Shown here piece after piece: positions 1 through 8,225 of a stretch of DNA of 64,000 bases. The stretch's first letter is position 1. Every line of letters starts with the position of its first letter. Origin of the DNA: Lachnospiraceae bacterium. Its GTDB lineage: Bacteria; Bacillota; Clostridia; Lachnospirales; Lachnospiraceae. The notes below the pieces were generated by a model, which was not told the DNA's origin, did no database searches, and was given only the letters and a program-made list of their open reading frames with translations. The DNA lies in assembly GCA_910574885.1 (NCBI GenBank), contig CAJTDD010000001.1, positions 1 to 64,000 on the forward strand. Reading direction: 5' to 3'. The position numbers were made by a program, and so were the translations under genes.

Positions 1-54
1 TTTGTAATAAGCCTATTGCCAATCAAATATTTAGAAGAGGTGTTGGAATTTTAA
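1..54 (+). other. Possible 3' tail of an upstream gene
   Basis: Frame 1 is open from the window edge to a TAA at 52-54 and reads as a short, plausible C-terminal tail. It may be the end of a gene that starts outside the window. Nothing else is recognisable in bases 1-124. Confidence 0.2.
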
Positions 55-124
55 AAACGGTAATTATAGTAATTTGAGCAACAGAGATATTCATGCGTTT
101 GTCGTGTTTGTAGTACCAGAAGTG

Positions 125-153
125 TTGACAGGTAAGAGAATACTTGCTATAAT
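125..153 (+). promoter_or_regulatory. Consensus sigma-A promoter of the rnlA-rnlB operon
   Basis: A perfect TTGACA (125-130) is followed by a 17-base spacer and a perfect TATAAT (148-153). The ribosome binding site and the ATG at 175 follow directly. Such an exact match predicts strong constitutive transcription unless the antitoxin or another factor represses it. Confidence 0.85.
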
Positions 154-174
154 ACATTTCTTTGGAGGAAAGTA

Positions 175-1614
175 ATGGCTAAGAAAAAGATATATGCTGT
201 AAAAAAAGGAAAAATTGTTGGGATATTTAGAAGTTGGGATGAATGTAAAGATTCGGTCAATGGGTATCCAGGGGCAGAATACAAGGGCTTTTTTACAGAG
301 GAAGAAGCAAAAGAATATTTATCTGGGGCAGAGAAGAGAGAGTTGAATACTTCTTTTGAAAAAGGAGAAGAATGTTTAGAAAATCAGATTATTGCATATG
401 TTGATGGCAGTTTTGACGTAAATATTGGTAAGTATGCGTTTGGTTGCGTTATAATTACTCCTAATGGTGAGATTGTTCGGGAGTCCGGAAATGGGGATAA
501 TCCGGAATCAATAGCATTGCGAAATGTTACGGGTGAGATGTTGGGAGCAATGTTCGCAGTAAAATGGTGTGATAAGAATGGATATTCCGCAATAGAGATA
601 TGCTATGATTATTTTGGCATTGAGAAATGGGCTACTGGAGAGTGGAGAGCCAAAAATAATTTGACAAAGAAGTATGCAGAATTCATGAAAGAGAATAGTG
701 AGAAACTTAATATTTCATTTAAAAAAATTGCTGCGCATACAGGGAACAAATATAATGAAGAAGCTGATAAATTAGCGAAAGCAGCATTGACTGATGGGAA
801 AGGTATTCCTAAAATAAAAAAAGGAGATTTTTGGTTTACCGTCGATGATATCTTGTGGTCAGATTTAGAAATAATATTGAGTTTGATTGAGGAAGAGTTT
901 GGGTCAAATGGCATTCAGAAAGAAGAAAAGAGTATTGCATACGGGCGTTCTATTTTATTAAAGTTAGACAATAAGGATAAAATAGCGATAAATTATTATG
1001 AAAAGGGAAATAAACTCGTTATGCAGGGAAAACCAAAGCAGCTTTTTTCAACTATTTTGTCGTATGTGACTGAATTAGTAGAAATTGAGAAAATTCCTCA
1101 GATATACAATGATACATATAAAATTAATGTTGACAAAGATGAAGTTAGCTCAAAAGTTCAATATTATATGCCAAATGCATATGATAAACTTCCAATAAAG
1201 ATGTCGAAAACATTACATCAGGCAGTTTACAATTTAAAACTAGATGGGAATATGTTTGACGGCACATATTTGGCACAACCTGTAATCAGAGCGATAGATG
1301 GTCATTTAAAAATGGTTCTTTTGAATTTAGAGATTATTCCGGATTGGAAATATATAAAAATAAATGGTTATGATATGTTTGAGAAAGAGGGAGATAAATT
1401 TAGATTAAGTACTAACAGATATGGGAAAGCTAATAAAGAGCAAGCGAAATATATAGGTGATTGTTATACTTTCTTTAATAGTAACCGAAATAAATTGTCT
1501 CATTGGGATGATCCCACAGCGCCTGTAGATACAACAGTTTTGCTTGATGTAGGAAAAGCACATGATTTAATTAAAAGAACATTATTACTTATTGATGAAT
1601 ATTATAAAGCGTAG
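175..1614 (+). CDS. rnlA: RNase HI-RnlA fusion toxin (HEPN endoribonuclease)
   Basis: Three parts are visible. Residues 3-50 form a viroplasmin-type hybrid-binding domain (YAVKKGK...GYPGA). Residues 71-205 form an RNase H fold with an intact DEDD set: D77 in YVDGS, E121, D145 and D198, plus H188. Residues about 215-479 match E. coli RnlA (RNase LS): the QGKP strand near 284, the IRAIDGHLK region, and the CYTFFNxxRxxLxH block holding the HEPN RX4H pair R438/H443. RnlA cleaves mRNA and is neutralised by RnlB, encoded 23 bases downstream. The region aligning with RnlA's own N-terminal domain appears to be replaced by the RNase H part. RnlA identity rests on remembered conserved blocks and on the rnlB neighbour. 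Confidence 0.88.
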   Translation: MAKKKIYAVKKGKIVGIFRSWDECKDSVNGYPGAEYKGFFTEEEAKEYLSGAEKRELNTSFEKGEECLENQIIAYVDGSFDVNIGKYAFGCVIITPNGEIVRESGNGDNPESIALRNVTGEMLGAMFAVKWCDKNGYSAIEICYDYFGIEKWATGEWRAKNNLTKKYAEFMKENSEKLNISFKKIAAHTGNKYNEEADKLAKAALTDGKGIPKIKKGDFWFTVDDILWSDLEIILSLIEEEFGSNGIQKEEKSIAYGRSILLKLDNKDKIAINYYEKGNKLVMQGKPKQLFSTILSYVTELVEIEKIPQIYNDTYKINVDKDEVSSKVQYYMPNAYDKLPIKMSKTLHQAVYNLKLDGNMFDGTYLAQPVIRAIDGHLKMVLLNLEIIPDWKYIKINGYDMFEKEGDKFRLSTNRYGKANKEQAKYIGDCYTFFNSNRNKLSHWDDPTAPVDTTVLLDVGKAHDLIKRTLLLIDEYYKA

Positions 1615-1637
1615 TAAATGCAGAAAGGAGAAGGCAT

Positions 1638-2003
1638 ATGAATAATTTTGATATTGTTAGTCTTGATGATAAAGACATAAAAATCCTAGTTATTATGAAA
1701 ACCAGTGATTCTCCTTTTGATTTTGTTAATGAACTTCAGGAAAAATTAAAAACAATAGACTTTTCTGGTTTGTTTGTTATTGATGAATTACTTCATAGTG
1801 GCAATAATGAGGAACGGTTTATAAGTGGCTATTTCGATGGAAATTCGTTTGATAATTCAAAATTTAAATTTGAATATATAGCTAAAAAAAGTATTATTCG
1901 TAGTTATATGTGCAATTATCTTCAATCTGATTTAGAAGTTTTGAATTACAGCGGACTGACTGATAAACAGCAGAAATTGATTTCTCGTGGATGTGTTATA
2001 TAG
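1638..2003 (+). CDS. rnlB: RnlB-like antitoxin
   Basis: This 121-residue protein is close in length to E. coli RnlB (123). It shares the pattern of a short N-terminal strand, the SPFDFVNELQEKL helix (compare NPLSSVNEIETKL in RnlB) and an ERFISG-type strand. It has its own GGAGAAGG site and lies 23 bases after the toxin gene in the same operon. Its expected role is to bind and block the HEPN active site of the upstream RnlA part. Divergence from E. coli RnlB is high, so the assignment leans on gene order as well as sequence. Confidence 0.75.
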   Translation: MNNFDIVSLDDKDIKILVIMKTSDSPFDFVNELQEKLKTIDFSGLFVIDELLHSGNNEERFISGYFDGNSFDNSKFKFEYIAKKSIIRSYMCNYLQSDLEVLNYSGLTDKQQKLISRGCVI

Positions 2004-2135
2004 TGTATTTTCTGTGGCGGACATAGGAATTTTATGGTAAACTAATGAAGTATCGCCCGCCGCTTGGCCGCGTCAGGCAGGACAAGCAGATGGCAGGGTG
2101 ATATCCGAAATATTTATTAGGAGGTACGGATAACG

Positions 2136-4124
2136 ATGGCATGGTATGACGAGGCAGTATTTTATCACATTTATCCGTTGGGGCTTACCGGCGCGCCTAA
2201 GGAGAATCCATATGGGGAGCCGGAGCACAGGCTGAACACATTGATACCGTGGATTGACCACATCAAGGAGATTGGATGTAATGCAATCTATATAGGCCCG
2301 CTTTTTGAGTCTGTGGGGCACGGGTATGAGACCACAGATTATAAGAAGCTGGACAGCCGTCTTGGGACCAATGAGGATCTGACAGCGTTTGTGGGTGAGT
2401 GTCACAGGCAGGGCGTGAAGGTCATTTTCGACGGAGTGTTCAACCACACCGGGCGGGATTTTTTCGCGTTTCAGGATATTAAGAAGAACCGGGAGAATTC
2501 ACGGTACAAGGACTGGTATCGGAATGTGAATTTTTGGGGGAATAATCAGTTTAACGACGGGTTTTCCTACGAGAACTGGGGAGGTTATGACCTTCTTGCG
2601 AAACTGAACCAGCAGAACCCGGAAGTGCGGGATTATATCGGTGACGTAATCCGTTTCTGGGTAAATGAATTCGATGTGGACGGAATTCGTCTGGATGCGG
2701 CGGATGTGTTGGATTTTGAATATATGAAGGCGCTCCGCCAGGTAGCGAATGAAGTGAAACCGGAGTTCTGGCTGATGGGCGAGGTGATCCATGGGGATTA
2801 TAACCGCTGGGTGAATGAAGGGACATTGCATTCCGTCACCAATTACCATTTGCATAAAGCCCTGTATTCGGGGCATAACGACCATAATTATTTTGAGATT
2901 GCCCATACGGTAAAGCGGCTCTACGGCATGGGAGGGAATCGTCCGGAGGGGCTTAAACTCTATAATTTTGTGGACAACCATGACGTGGAGCGGATCTATA
3001 CGAAGCTGAATAATAAGGCGCATTTTGCACCGGTGCATGTACTTTTGTATACGCTGCCGGGGGTTCCGTCGGTTTATTACGGGTCGGAGTTTGGGATTGA
3101 AGGGCGCAAGGAGCGGCATTCTGACGATTCCCTAAGACCTGCGCTGTCCCTTGGCGATTACAAGGATGCCATAGAGGAGAACCCGTATACAAGGTTGGTT
3201 GCGGCGCTTGGAAAGGTGCGCCAGAATACGCCTGCTCTTTCTTATGGGGACTATCAGGAATTGACGCTGACGAACCGTCAGTATGCATTTTCCAGGAATT
3301 ATCAAGGGGAATCGGTCATTGTTACTGTGAATAATGACGACAAAGATTTTACGATGAATCTTCCTGCAGGAAATGCAGCGGCGTATGTGGGCGCGTTGTC
3401 AGGAGAAAAGGTGGCTGTGGACAATGGGCGGATTTCGGTCAGTGTGAAGGCGAATTCCGGGGAGATCTGGATTCCGGCATCCGACGGACAGGCGATAAAG
3501 ACGGGAGGCGTTGCGGATATCGGGAGCCGGAGCGTGGGAACGGCGGATTTCGGAAAGCCGGATGTAACAGTCTTGGCCAAAAATGTACAGGAAAAACGGG
3601 ATATGGACGATGCCGAGACGAAGGCAGAGGCAGTCAGCAAGGCGACAGAGTGTGTCGGGATTGTGCCTGTAACGGCAGAAGGGAACGCTGAAAAGCTCAG
3701 GGAGATTGAAAAAGCGGCAGAGAAAGCCGGGAAATCTTCGGTCGGGGCGCCGAAGGGGATTGCAGAGGAAGAACATGCCAGGGAAGCCGTGGAGATTGTG
3801 GAAGAGCTGGTAGCAGAGGCAATGCTGGAATCTGTGGAGGAGAAAAAGGCGAAGCTAGAGTCCAGGGAGAAATTGGATGCGATTGCAGAACAGATGATCG
3901 ACGAGGCGATGGAAAGCCTGACGGAGACGGCGGGAAAGAAGCCGGAGGAAGATGAAACGGAAGAATACCGGGAGACTTTCGAGAAGGGAAAGATTGCCGG
4001 GCTTCAGGAGGCGATTCTTGCAATTATGAGTAAGAACGGAGCAGTCACAGACCAGATGAGAAAGGACGTCACGGATAATGTTTACCATGATTCCTTGATT
4101 AACTGGATTAAAAGTTTCCGGTAA
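2136..4124 (+). CDS. GH13 alpha-amylase family enzyme with long acidic helical tail
   Basis: Residues 1-450 form a GH13 barrel acting on alpha-glucans or maltodextrins. Visible motifs are FDGVFNHTG (98-106), DGIRLDAAD with nucleophile D187, GEV with acid/base E216, and FVDNHD with D283. No signal peptide is seen, so the enzyme is cytoplasmic. After a short beta domain, residues about 450-662 are rich in Glu, Ala and Lys and predicted helical, ending in a compact KIAGLQEAILAIM...INWIKSFR segment; this tail is not part of the usual family architecture. TAGGAGG precedes the ATG. The exact substrate is unknown. Confidence 0.9.
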   Translation: MAWYDEAVFYHIYPLGLTGAPKENPYGEPEHRLNTLIPWIDHIKEIGCNAIYIGPLFESVGHGYETTDYKKLDSRLGTNEDLTAFVGECHRQGVKVIFDGVFNHTGRDFFAFQDIKKNRENSRYKDWYRNVNFWGNNQFNDGFSYENWGGYDLLAKLNQQNPEVRDYIGDVIRFWVNEFDVDGIRLDAADVLDFEYMKALRQVANEVKPEFWLMGEVIHGDYNRWVNEGTLHSVTNYHLHKALYSGHNDHNYFEIAHTVKRLYGMGGNRPEGLKLYNFVDNHDVERIYTKLNNKAHFAPVHVLLYTLPGVPSVYYGSEFGIEGRKERHSDDSLRPALSLGDYKDAIEENPYTRLVAALGKVRQNTPALSYGDYQELTLTNRQYAFSRNYQGESVIVTVNNDDKDFTMNLPAGNAAAYVGALSGEKVAVDNGRISVSVKANSGEIWIPASDGQAIKTGGVADIGSRSVGTADFGKPDVTVLAKNVQEKRDMDDAETKAEAVSKATECVGIVPVTAEGNAEKLREIEKAAEKAGKSSVGAPKGIAEEEHAREAVEIVEELVAEAMLESVEEKKAKLESREKLDAIAEQMIDEAMESLTETAGKKPEEDETEEYRETFEKGKIAGLQEAILAIMSKNGAVTDQMRKDVTDNVYHDSLINWIKSFR

Positions 4125-4247
4125 CCCATCCGGATAAGGAATTGTTTTTTTAGAGATTCTGTGTTATATTAATTGCATTGTGGGATTGCTTGTGCGTCAG
4201 GAACGGTTGGGCGCCATGGAAGAGGCAATGCAGGATATCTTAATATT

Positions 4248-4612
4248 GCAAGTAAGACAGGTAATCGCGTCTGCAAATGATGGCCTTTGCCCGTCAGGCC
4301 GAAAGGCAGCAGATGAGGAAAGTCCGGGCTTCACAGGGCAGGATGCCGGATAACGTCCGGTGGAGGCGACTCCAAGGAAAGTGCAACAGAAATGAACCGC
4401 CATTTGATATGGTAAGGGTGGAAGGGCAGTGTAAGAGACTACCGCCTTGCTGGTAACAGCAGGGGCACATGTAAACCCCATTCGAAGCAAGACCGGATAA
4501 AGACAATGTGGCGGCCCGTCACGTCTTAGGTAGGTTGCTTGACCCCGTCGGCAACGGCGGGGCTAGATAGATGATTACCCAACGACATAACCCGGCTTAT
4601 CGTCTTGCTTGC
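4248..4612 (+). ncRNA. rnpB: RNase P RNA (rnpB)
   Basis: The 5' conserved block GAGGAAAGTCCGGGCT (4315-4330) and the 3' block ACCCAACGACATAACCCGGC are both present. The ends pair as P1: GCAAGTAAGAC (4248-4258) with GTCTTGCTTGC (4602-4612), including one G-U. This is the catalytic RNA that matures tRNA 5' ends. A strong hairpin follows at 4631. Confidence 0.95.
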
Positions 4613-4630
4613 AAAGCTATTTAGAGATAG

Positions 4631-4656
4631 AAATAAGCGCCGGCGGCGCTTATTTT
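4631..4656. terminator. Bidirectional terminator between rnpB and pyrI
   Basis: An 11-base stem (AAATAAGCGCC with GGCGCTTATTT) closes a three-base loop and is flanked by A- and T-rich tracts. It can end rnpB on the plus strand and pyrI on the minus strand. The pyrI stop codon lies within the stem. Confidence 0.8.
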
Positions 4657-5096
4657 AATTTTCCGTGATACTTCTCTTCACAGTATTTGCAGCGATATAT
4701 TTCCTTCTCCGGGTCGGTGAGGACGAATACATGGTCTAACCCTTGCTCAATCGACGTTATGCATCGTGGATTCTTGCAGCGGATGATGTTGGTAATCTCT
4801 TTCGGGAGATGCAGGCACTTCTTTGCCACAATCTGAGAATCCTTGATTAGATTAATGGTAATATTGTGGTCGATGAAACCAAGCACATCCAAATCAATAA
4901 AATCAATGGGGCATTCAATCTTCATGATATCCTTCTTGCCCATCTTATTGCTCTTGGCATTCTTGATAATGGCAACGCAGCAGTCTAACTTGTCCAGATG
5001 AAGATATTTGTAAATATCCATGCAGCGTCCAGCCTGTATATGGTCTAATACGAAACCTTCTTCGATACGTCCGACATTCAGTGTATTTTTTAACAT
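4650..5096 (-). CDS. pyrI: Aspartate carbamoyltransferase regulatory subunit
   Basis: PyrI binds nucleotide effectors and tunes the PyrB catalytic trimer in pyrimidine synthesis. The 148-residue length fits the family. The C-terminal zinc site that contacts PyrB is complete: C107, C112, C136 and C139. The N-terminal effector-binding half (residues 1-95) includes IEEGFVLDHI. It lies 11 bases after pyrB in the same operon. Confidence 0.96.
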   Translation of the reverse strand: MLKNTLNVGRIEEGFVLDHIQAGRCMDIYKYLHLDKLDCCVAIIKNAKSNKMGKKDIMKIECPIDFIDLDVLGFIDHNITINLIKDSQIVAKKCLHLPKEITNIIRCKNPRCITSIEQGLDHVFVLTDPEKEIYRCKYCEEKYHGKLK

Positions 5097-5107
5097 GATT
5101 TTCCCTC

Positions 5108-6025
5108 CTACACTTCGATATTGAGCAGCGTCAGGATGAGCGCCATCCGGATATAGACGCCGTACTGGGTCTGTTTGAAATAAGCCGCCCTTGGGTCGTT
5201 GTCCACCTCAACGGAAATCTCATTGACACGCGGAAGCGGGTGCAGGACGTACATATCCTTTGGAGCCAGCTCCATTTTCTTGGAATCCAGAATGTAGAAA
5301 TCCTTCATGCGTACATAGTCCTCTTCGTTGAAGAAACGTTCCTTTTGGACCCGGGTCATATAGAGCAGGTCTAGTTTCGGCAGCGCGTCCTCAAGCCGGA
5401 CCACTTCTTTGTACGGGATATTCCCCTTATCCAGTACGTCAAAGCGCATGTAGCCGGGAAGCCTTAATTCCTCCGGAGAAATCAGGATGAACTTGATTCC
5501 CGGGTATCTGACCAGGGCGTGGATCAGAGAATGGACGGTACGCCCGAATTTCAGATCCCCGCACAGGCCGATGACCATGTTGTCCAGACGGCCTTTCAGG
5601 TTGCGGATGGTCAGTAAGTCGGTGAGAGTCTGGGTCGGGTGCTGATGCCCTCCGTCGCCGGCATTTATGACCGGGATGGACGCATGCTGGCAGGCAACCA
5701 TGGGCGCACCCTCTTTGGGATGGCGCATGGCACAGATATCCGCATAACAGGAAACCGTGCGGATGGTGTCGGAAACGCTCTCGCCCTTGGCGGCTGAGCT
5801 TGATTCTGCAGTTGAGAACCCAAGGACGCTTCCGCCCAGGTTCAGCATTGCGGCTTCATGGCTCAGCCTTGTCCGTGTGCTTGGCTCATAGAAAAGTGTT
5901 GCCAGCTTCTTCCCCTCGCAGGCATGTGCGTACTTGGCAGGGTTGGTTTCGATGTCAACCGCCAAGTTCATCAGTCGATCCAATTCTTCTACGGAAAAAT
6001 CAAGCGGACTCATTAAGTGTCTCAT
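5108..6025 (-). CDS. pyrB: Aspartate carbamoyltransferase catalytic subunit
   Basis: PyrB joins carbamoyl phosphate and aspartate to carbamoyl aspartate. Carbamoyl phosphate-binding residues are in STRTR (49-53), K80, RHP (101-103) and HPTQ (129-132); HPLPR near the C-terminus belongs to the aspartate site. The 305-residue length is normal. An AAGGAGG site precedes the start. The upstream region contains a structured repeat (6081-6215), but no recognisable PyrR-binding attenuator was found. Confidence 0.97.
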   Translation of the reverse strand: MRHLMSPLDFSVEELDRLMNLAVDIETNPAKYAHACEGKKLATLFYEPSTRTRLSHEAAMLNLGGSVLGFSTAESSSAAKGESVSDTIRTVSCYADICAMRHPKEGAPMVACQHASIPVINAGDGGHQHPTQTLTDLLTIRNLKGRLDNMVIGLCGDLKFGRTVHSLIHALVRYPGIKFILISPEELRLPGYMRFDVLDKGNIPYKEVVRLEDALPKLDLLYMTRVQKERFFNEEDYVRMKDFYILDSKKMELAPKDMYVLHPLPRVNEISVEVDNDPRAAYFKQTQYGVYIRMALILTLLNIEV

Positions 6026-6080
6026 AAAAACCTCCTTATGATGTAAATAAAAAGTAAAAATAAATGTATATCATCAACGG

Positions 6081-6215
6081 CCAGGCCCTAAGGCACGTCC
6101 GAAGTGATGCAGGGTAGGCGCGGCGTCTGCCGCATGCAAGGTATATTTCTGGTAAAGCTGCCATCGGCAAAAGGTGCAAAGCGATTGCCTGCGAAAGGCA
6201 ATAAGCAAAAAAACG
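6081..6215 (+). repeat. Multi-hairpin repeat R1, diverged copy
   Basis: This copy begins CCCTAAGGCAC, has a GCGGC-GTCT-GCCGC hairpin where other copies have TGGAC-NNNN-GTCCA, then AAGGTAT, then two more hairpins (TGCCATCGGCA; ATTGCC...GGCAAT). The order of parts matches the copies at 19556-19750 and 46794-46895, but sequence identity is modest. It lies upstream of pyrB, in the opposite orientation. Confidence 0.45.
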
Positions 6216-6247
6216 AAGCTCTGGACTGTGTGGCTGGCAGCATACAG

Positions 6248-6418
6248 ATGCCGGAACAAAAAGGGGATAACCTTGAAAATATCAGTGAATCAATGGATAA
6301 ATATATAGATAAATATAGGAATGAACATAACAGGAAACGGAGAATATTGGATGACTTTATTAAAAATTTATCAAAAAGAAAAGAAATAAATATAACCAGC
6401 CATCCATATAAAATATGA
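6248..6418 (+). CDS. Doubtful short hydrophilic ORF
   Basis: From ATG 6248 this reads 56 Lys/Asn/Glu-rich residues with a coiled look (MDKYIDKYRNEHNRKRR). There is no good ribosome binding site, and the frame is longer upstream without a better start. The antisense frame is also open. It may be a gene remnant; it resembles no family I recognise. The rest of 6026-6560 shows only the R1 repeat and hairpins. Confidence 0.2.
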   Translation: MPEQKGDNLENISESMDKYIDKYRNEHNRKRRILDDFIKNLSKRKEINITSHPYKI

Positions 6419-6559
6419 ATGACAGAACCCGGATGTTCGATAAAGTATGGCTGGTCTATATAGACGCTCTCTAAGCTGCTGTTACATGCCAGGATATTCA
6501 TGCCCGCTCCTCCCTGTTGAAAATCTTTCATATTATCATATAACAAATACGAAAGATTT

Positions 6560-6943
6560 TCAATGTTTTATGAGGATTTTTTCAAATAATAATCCCGCGC
6601 CGAACCAGAGGGGCGCATAATCCAGGCGGATTAACCCGCTGATGTTTAAGGGGGCTTCGCTGTAATCCCATGGGCATGCGTCAAATTTCTTGAGGAAAGA
6701 GCCGGTCACATATTCGCCGCAGAAAATGCAGCAGGTGTATACGCCTCCACGCAATAACAGGCTTTTCCCTTTGAGCAGCCGGCAGACGGGCGCCAGGAAA
6801 CTTGCACAGCCATAAATGGGGAACATCCAGATGGATGTATTTCCTGTGAGTTTGGGGTTCTCGTCCTGCAGGGAATGGAGTCCGGTGAACAGGATTTCCA
6901 TGCACCATCCCGTGGTCCCGCAGGTTAGAAAATTATGCTTCAT
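6560..6943 (-). CDS. Putative membrane protein, ABC_trans_CmpB (PF06541)-like
   Basis: The 127-residue protein has about four hydrophobic segments and the family-like opening TGWCMEILFTG, followed by a GGVYTCCIFCGEYVTGSFL segment. Small integral membrane proteins of this type are common in Clostridia; their function is not established. No strong ribosome binding site is visible. An 11-base inverted repeat (GAAAATCTTTC at 6519-6529 with GAAAGATTTTC at 6551-6561) follows the stop and may terminate the transcript. The gene is divergent from pheA. Confidence 0.6.
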   Translation of the reverse strand: MKHNFLTCGTTGWCMEILFTGLHSLQDENPKLTGNTSIWMFPIYGCASFLAPVCRLLKGKSLLLRGGVYTCCIFCGEYVTGSFLKKFDACPWDYSEAPLNISGLIRLDYAPLWFGAGLLFEKILIKH

Positions 6944-7071
6944 ATGGATAAGTATGGGAAAGGAACGTGGATTTTATGCACAAAATCTATACTTTTCAAA
7001 GAAAATTTCACAAAAGATAGGAAAATTGTATTATAATACACTGGCAGATTATAAAAAGAGGAGAAAATGAT

Positions 7072-8202
7072 ATGGCGACATTAGCGGAGTTAAGGGTACA
7101 GATAGATGCCGTGGATGATGAGATTGTAAGGCTGTTCGAGGAGAGAGTGCGGTTAGGCGGCGAGGTCGGGGATTTTAAGATACAGAACGGGATGAAGATA
7201 TTTGACCGCCAGAGGGAGCAGGATAAACTGAAAGACGTAACGGACAAGGCGTCTACGGAGTTCAATAAGAAAGGCGTGCGGGAACTGTTCGAGCAGCTCA
7301 TGGCGATGAGCCGGAAGGTTCAGTACCGTAAGCTTGTGGAGGCAGGGGCGCTTGGGCGTCTGCCGTTTATCGGGGTGGATGATTTGGATACCAGGAATGC
7401 CCGGGTGGTATTCCCCGGGACGGAAGGGGCCTACAGCCAGTCGGCGATGCAGTATTATTTCGGTGAGAAATGCAACAGTTTCTATGTGCGGACGTTCCGG
7501 GATGCCATGGAATCCATTGAGGAAGGGGCGGCAGATTTTGCCGTGCTTCCCATTGAGAATTCGACGGCAGGGGCGGTGGACGAGATGTACGACCTGCTGG
7601 TGGAATTTGAAAATTATATTGTCGGGGAGACGGTTATCCCCATTACCCATACCCTGGCAGGGCTTCCAGGGACAAAGCTTTCGGACGTTGAGCGCGTCTA
7701 TTCCAAAGGGGTCGCTTTGATGCAGGCGTCCCGTTTCTTAGACGGACACGGCGGATGGCAGCAGATTAGCGTGGCAAATACGGCGATAGCGGCGAAGAAG
7801 ATTATGGAGGAACAGGATAAGAGCCAGGCGGCGGTATGTAGCGCCTATGCGGCAAAAATCCATGGGCTTGAGGTGATTGCAGATAATATCAATGACGATC
7901 CCAATAATTCCACACGGTTTATCGTGGTGACGAACCAGAAGATTTTCCTGAAAGATGCGAAGAAGATTAGTATTTGTTTTGAGGTGCCCCATGAAAGCGG
8001 CTCGCTGTATCAGTTATTGTCACATTTTATCTATAATGATTTGAATATGACGAAAATCGAGTCCAGGCCTGTGGAAGGAAGGAGCTGGGAGTATCGGTTT
8101 TTCGTGGATTTCGAGGGAAATCTGGCAGAACCGGCTGTGAAGAATGCAATCCGGGGGCTTAGGGAAGAGAGCAGGAGCCTGCGGATTTTGGGGAATTACT
8201 AG
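7072..8202 (+). CDS. pheA: Bifunctional chorismate mutase/prephenate dehydratase (P-protein)
   Basis: It converts chorismate to prephenate and then to phenylpyruvate for phenylalanine synthesis. Residues 1-90 are an AroQ-type chorismate mutase (LRVQIDAVDDEIVRLFEER). Residues 110-285 are prephenate dehydratase with IENSTAGAV (161-169) and the catalytic TRF motif (281-283). Residues about 297-370 are an ACT domain with ESRP (330-333), where phenylalanine would give feedback inhibition. GAGGAG lies just upstream of the ATG. The following DUF815 gene is close enough to be co-transcribed. Confidence 0.95.
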   Translation: MATLAELRVQIDAVDDEIVRLFEERVRLGGEVGDFKIQNGMKIFDRQREQDKLKDVTDKASTEFNKKGVRELFEQLMAMSRKVQYRKLVEAGALGRLPFIGVDDLDTRNARVVFPGTEGAYSQSAMQYYFGEKCNSFYVRTFRDAMESIEEGAADFAVLPIENSTAGAVDEMYDLLVEFENYIVGETVIPITHTLAGLPGTKLSDVERVYSKGVALMQASRFLDGHGGWQQISVANTAIAAKKIMEEQDKSQAAVCSAYAAKIHGLEVIADNINDDPNNSTRFIVVTNQKIFLKDAKKISICFEVPHESGSLYQLLSHFIYNDLNMTKIESRPVEGRSWEYRFFVDFEGNLAEPAVKNAIRGLREESRSLRILGNY

Positions 8203-8225
8203 AATTGCAAGGAGTGGAGCAGCGG

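Noticed and set aside
6088..6546. A 152-codon minus-strand frame downstream of the CmpB-like gene
   Set aside because: It overlaps the R1 repeat, its sequence changes character midway, and it has no ribosome binding site or recognisable domain.
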